Shown here: piece by piece, positions 61,064 through 64,000 of the stretch
Numbering within the stretch: the first letter of the stretch is position 1
Layout: each line of letters begins with the position of its first letter
From: Costus lasius
Lineage: Eukaryota; Streptophyta; Magnoliopsida; Zingiberales; Costaceae
DNA length: 64,000 bases
Direction of reading: 5' to 3'
Assembly (NCBI GenBank): GCA_027563935.2
Contig: CM050450.1
Coordinates: 91,882,439 to 91,946,438, forward strand
Notes under the pieces: model-generated
Told to the model about the DNA's origin: nothing
The model's input: the letters and a program-made list of their open reading frames with translations, nothing else
The model's database searches: none
Position numbers and translations under genes: made by a program

Positions 61064-62771
61064 TGTTGGAGTATGCCCTTAAGGCTAATGTTTGAGGCCT
61101 TTGGGATTGTAATAGTATCATGTAATAAACTCTTATGTTTATAAAAGGCATGGTTATTATTCAGCTTGTTACCTTGTCTGCTGTAATAAGTGTACTTCTG
61201 AATAATGTCTCAAAGCTGTTCAGCTAGGCTGACAGGCTATAAGTCCTTAGTCGAGATATCTTGGAGAACATGAGACAGCCTTGATATGATAGAGACTAAT
61301 ATGAGTGCTAATCTTATAGGATGCTTCGAGCATGGAATAAGATGTAGACTCATGGGTACATTGGATGTACTGGACAGACCCTACTGGGATATTCCATTGC
61401 TTGTCACAATGTGAATGATCCTTGTAAGCAACAAGTGGCACATGTCCTCTGACTTGAGATCACTTGTGTTTCTAAATGAGGATTGTCATTGTCTTGAGCT
61501 AGTTCAATATCATTTGAGATATAATGATTATAGACTATCTTGGATGGTGAGCTTGAATCAGGTTAGGGCACTTGTGATAGATAAAGGATTGCCGTCTCCT
61601 TGTTTAAGGAGTGTGATGTTCTATAGGGCCACACTATATGAGATGATTGAGGAAGTGTATGGCCATACCCAGATGACTATGTTCATCTGATCTAATCATG
61701 CTCATCGTATTGGAGTTACAAGCTTGACATGCTTGTCCAATAAGAACATCCAGTGGCAAAGGACAAATGTATGCCTTGTGAATTGAGTCACACTTGTGCT
61801 GTGTTTTGGGTGCAGTCTTGGAAGACTCTTTCCTTTATATCGGGAGACAGTGATGTGTTGCTAGATACCCCTCACTGATCGTGATAACGTAAGTTATCGT
61901 TACCGACATTTAAAGGAAACCCTCAGGGTCGCACAATTTGGTGATATGGCTTCCTTAAGTCAGATCGTGTGGACTGAATTGTTTTGGTTCAGTTTAAAGA
62001 GATTTAATCTCTGATTGTAAGTGAGATCTGGTCTGATCATGTTTGATTGATTAGAGCTTTAGATCGGTAAGCTTCGATCGAGAGAGATGATGCTAGATCG
62101 GTGCGATCAGAAGCGTCAGATGATGAAGGGTCAGATCTAGGACCTTGTGGTCTAATTTGGTCTAGACTTAATTCTGGGCTGATTTGGTTTCGAAATTGAA
62201 CCAATGAAATTGAACCGGCTCATGGGTTGAGCGCTTGGTTCAAGAGGGAGAAGAGGTTGCGTTTGGTTCATGGAAACATGAACCATGAACGCCAACTCTT
62301 AATCGTTGCCATTTATGGAAAGTTCCATAAGCTAAACGCATATGCGTTCATGGCTTGATTACTCTCTAATGCTTTCGGTTTTGCTTTTTTTGGGCGTGGA
62401 GAAAACGGCTTGCTCTTGGAGAAGGCGTTGTTCTTGCGAAAAGAAGGAAGAGCTCTCGAAAAGAAGGCAGCCCTTTTCATCTAATCTCCTACACACGGTT
62501 GAAAGAGCTTGCCAATCTTGCTAGCACAAGACTTGCGCAAGGAGGAAGCTTTCATCCCTTGTGTGTGATTTCTTTGGAGAAGATCCCTTCGGTCTTTCTT
62601 CTTCCAAGCCGCACCATCTACATGGCTATGGTATGATCTTGTTCTTATCAATCTTTGATAGTTGAACAATTGGCATGCAAACGATTTTAAAAACCCTTGC
62701 TTCCGCTTGCATCATTTTTCATTAGCGCCATGCTTAGGGTTTTTGCCCCCTTTATCTTTGGGGTTCCTTCA
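61064..62771 (+). repeat. 3' LTR of D (1708 bp)
   Basis: Identical by eye to the 5' LTR. Confidence 0.96.
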
Positions 62772-62781
62772 CTTCAGATGA

Positions 62782-63410
62782 ACGGTTAGATCTTGAGCCA
62801 TTAGGTTCATAGAAGGTCTAGACCATGTATTGGCTTGGCTTGGTTTGATTTTGGTCTATGAGCCAAATCGAATTGAACCAAAGAATGAACCGGTTCACTA
62901 TGTGTACGCATGGTTCATGAAGGAAGGCGTTTTGGCGTTGGAACATGGCTTCATGACTTTCCATTTTGGGAAGTCATGTAATGCCATTTTTGATGTTATC
63001 GCCTAAACGCTTTTGCTCGCTTGTCAATTGACGTTGCTTGCTTGCCATCTCGTGTGGAAGGAGGTGAACGACAAGGGAGAGCTCTCGGCCAAGGAAGCAT
63101 CTCAACCTATCCCTTCCATTCGGCAAGGACTCTTGAAGATCTTTGCTAGCACAAAGATCAACAAGAAGAAGTCATCCCTCTCGTTGTGTGCGTCACTTGT
63201 GGAGAAGATCTATCTTGCTCTTTGCTTCCAAGCCGCCTCCTTCCCATGGCCATGGTAACGAATCTTTCATTTGTTGTTTAAGTTGATCATATGAAAGTAT
63301 AGCATGCGATCAAGTTTAAACCCTAATTCCGCTGCTAAAACAAAGAAGACCACTTGCGCCATCTATAGGGTTTCGCTCCCCCTTGATGGGGACCCCTCTA
63401 AAACCTTTCA
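62782..63410 (+). repeat. 3' LTR of B, second part (629 bp)
   Basis: Continues 44509 after removal of C and D and one GATGA copy; 1065 plus 629 gives 1694. Ends TTTCA, followed by CCAAG. Confidence 0.95.
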
Positions 63411-63415
63411 CCAAG

Positions 63416-63450
63416 GCCTCAAACATTAGCCTTAAGGGCATACCCCAACA
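63416..63450 (-). repeat. 5' LTR of E, outer 35 bp
   Basis: Minus strand starts TGTTGGGGTATGCCCTTAAG. It completes the E LTR interrupted by B and is followed by GATCT. Confidence 0.95.
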
Positions 63451-64000
63451 GATCTAGGAAATATTATTGAGATAGACATGAATATATGCTAAGAGATTAG
63501 GTATTGGATTGTTGGAAACCCTAAGTAAGACTTGTGAAACTAAGATATGAGAATATTTAGTTTTATCTGAGATATTGACACTGAGAGTTATACATGAGAG
63601 TGACTTTAAATTTCTTTGTCAAAGTTTACTAATTTTTAACAATGAATAATCAATCGTGAGAGTGAGGGTTGTTCTTTGTAAATTGTTGTCGCAAGAGCGA
63701 GACAAGTCTTTATAAGTAAATTTCGCCTTTCTCATGTTAAGAATAGATTGACGAACACTTATTACTATATAGTCATTGATATTAAGGTGGATGAAACCCT
63801 AGTCCCAATTCTCTCTCTCTGATAATTCGTACACTTTCCGATCATTTGCTGACATCGTATTCAATTTGCTTAGCTAGTGAGAAAACAATTATTCGGTACT
63901 TAACATGTAGGTCCCTATGGTTTGATATGTTGGTGTTTATGCCCTGAGACCTCCTATTTTTGGTCTGCCTTTGTGCTACTTGATATTAATATTTCTTATA
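63451..64000 (+). other. Gypsy element H resumes, probable LTR end or flank
   Basis: AT-rich, no gene seen. TATGCTAAGAGATTAGG here (from about 63482) also occurs at about 26882, about 100 bases apart before E inserted. Neither the LTR end nor a PBS could be located up to the window edge. Confidence 0.4.

Larger units (their letters stand above)
53593..62771 (+). mobile_element. Copia element D (Angela/BARE-1 type), youngest, 9179 bp
   Basis: LTRs 53593-55300 and 61064-62771, both 1708 bp and collinear at a constant offset of 7471. I found no difference between them, so the insertion is very recent (one substitution would correspond to roughly 20,000 years at 1.3e-8 per site per year). The LTR starts TGTTGGAG, not TGTTGGGG, a distinct subfamily. 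Confidence 0.95.
35988..63410 (+). mobile_element. Copia element B (Angela/BARE-1 type), 9151 bp without inserts, hosting C and D
   Basis: Own sequence is 35988-44509 plus 62782-63410. 5' LTR, PBS, leader, gag-pol, polypurine tract, 3' LTR split by C. The LTRs are both 1694 bp with inserts removed. About 15 differences by eye, nine of which fall in one 54-bp patch; outside it the divergence is about 0.4 percent. CCAAG flanks it. Confidence 0.94.
26952..63450 (-). mobile_element. Copia element E (Angela/BARE-1 type), 9071 bp without inserts, hosting B, C and D
   Basis: Own sequence is 26952-35987 plus 63416-63450. Minus strand: 3' LTR 26952-28634, polypurine tract, pol-gag, leader, PBS, 5' LTR split 35 bp from its outer end by B. 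The two LTRs are both 1683 bp once B is removed and differ at about 17 positions by eye (1.0 percent), the highest of the complete pairs, in line with E being the outermost copia layer. Flanked by GATCT. Confidence 0.93.

Overview
The window is plant nuclear DNA and consists almost entirely of nested LTR retrotransposons. I found no ordinary host gene, rRNA or complete tRNA. The plant assignment rests on Ty1/copia elements of the Angela/BARE-1 type, a Ty3/gypsy chromovirus of the Tekay/Del type with 3.1-kb LTRs, primer-binding sites complementary to initiator tRNA-Met (TGGTATCAGAGC), and a decayed Athila-like gypsy element. The species cannot be named from the sequence.

There are eight elements. 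H is an old Athila-like gypsy element (+), seen at 21762-26951 and 63451-64000. F (copia, -) lies to its left at 16208-21761. A (copia, -) is inserted in the pol gene of F; its visible parts are 1-1937 and 12957-16207. G (Tekay gypsy, +, 1938-12951) is inserted in the 5' leader of A. On the right, E (copia, -) is inserted in the LTR-like end of H (26952-35987 plus 63416-63450). B (copia, +) is inserted in the 5' LTR of E (35988-44509 plus 62782-63410). C (copia, +, 44510-53592) is inserted in the 3' LTR of B. D (copia, +, 53593-62771) is inserted exactly at the end of the 3' LTR of C. Every junction with both sides in the window has a perfect 5-bp target-site duplication: G GTGCG, E GATCT, B CCAAG, C GATGA, D CTTCA. 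With the insertions removed, LTR lengths within each pair agree (E 1683/1683, B 1694/1694, C 1671/1670, D 1708/1708, G 3125/3125).

LTR differences counted by eye fall with nesting depth: E about 17, B about 15 (9 of them in one 54-bp patch), C about 6, D none, and G about 5 in 3125. The inner layers are therefore young.

Each copia element is about 9.1 kb: LTR (1.67-1.71 kb), PBS, about 1.85-kb leader, one gag-protease-integrase-RT-RNase H frame of about 1294 codons, a polypurine tract, and LTR. No copy in the window has a fully open polyprotein. B and D have one 1-nt frameshift each. C has two nonsense codons. E has a 33-nt deletion, a frameshift and a late stop. A has a stop, a deletion in gag and a damaged zinc knuckle. 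F is open up to the A insertion. G has one 1-nt frameshift between RT and RNase H.

The most interesting signals are noncoding and shared by the copia copies. These are a GNRA-loop hairpin just after the TATA box, a pair of related stem-loops in the leader whose stems differ by paired or wobble changes, a hairpin at the U5 end, and a tRNA T-arm-like module present in only three of six leaders. I found no evidence of a non-transposon biological system.
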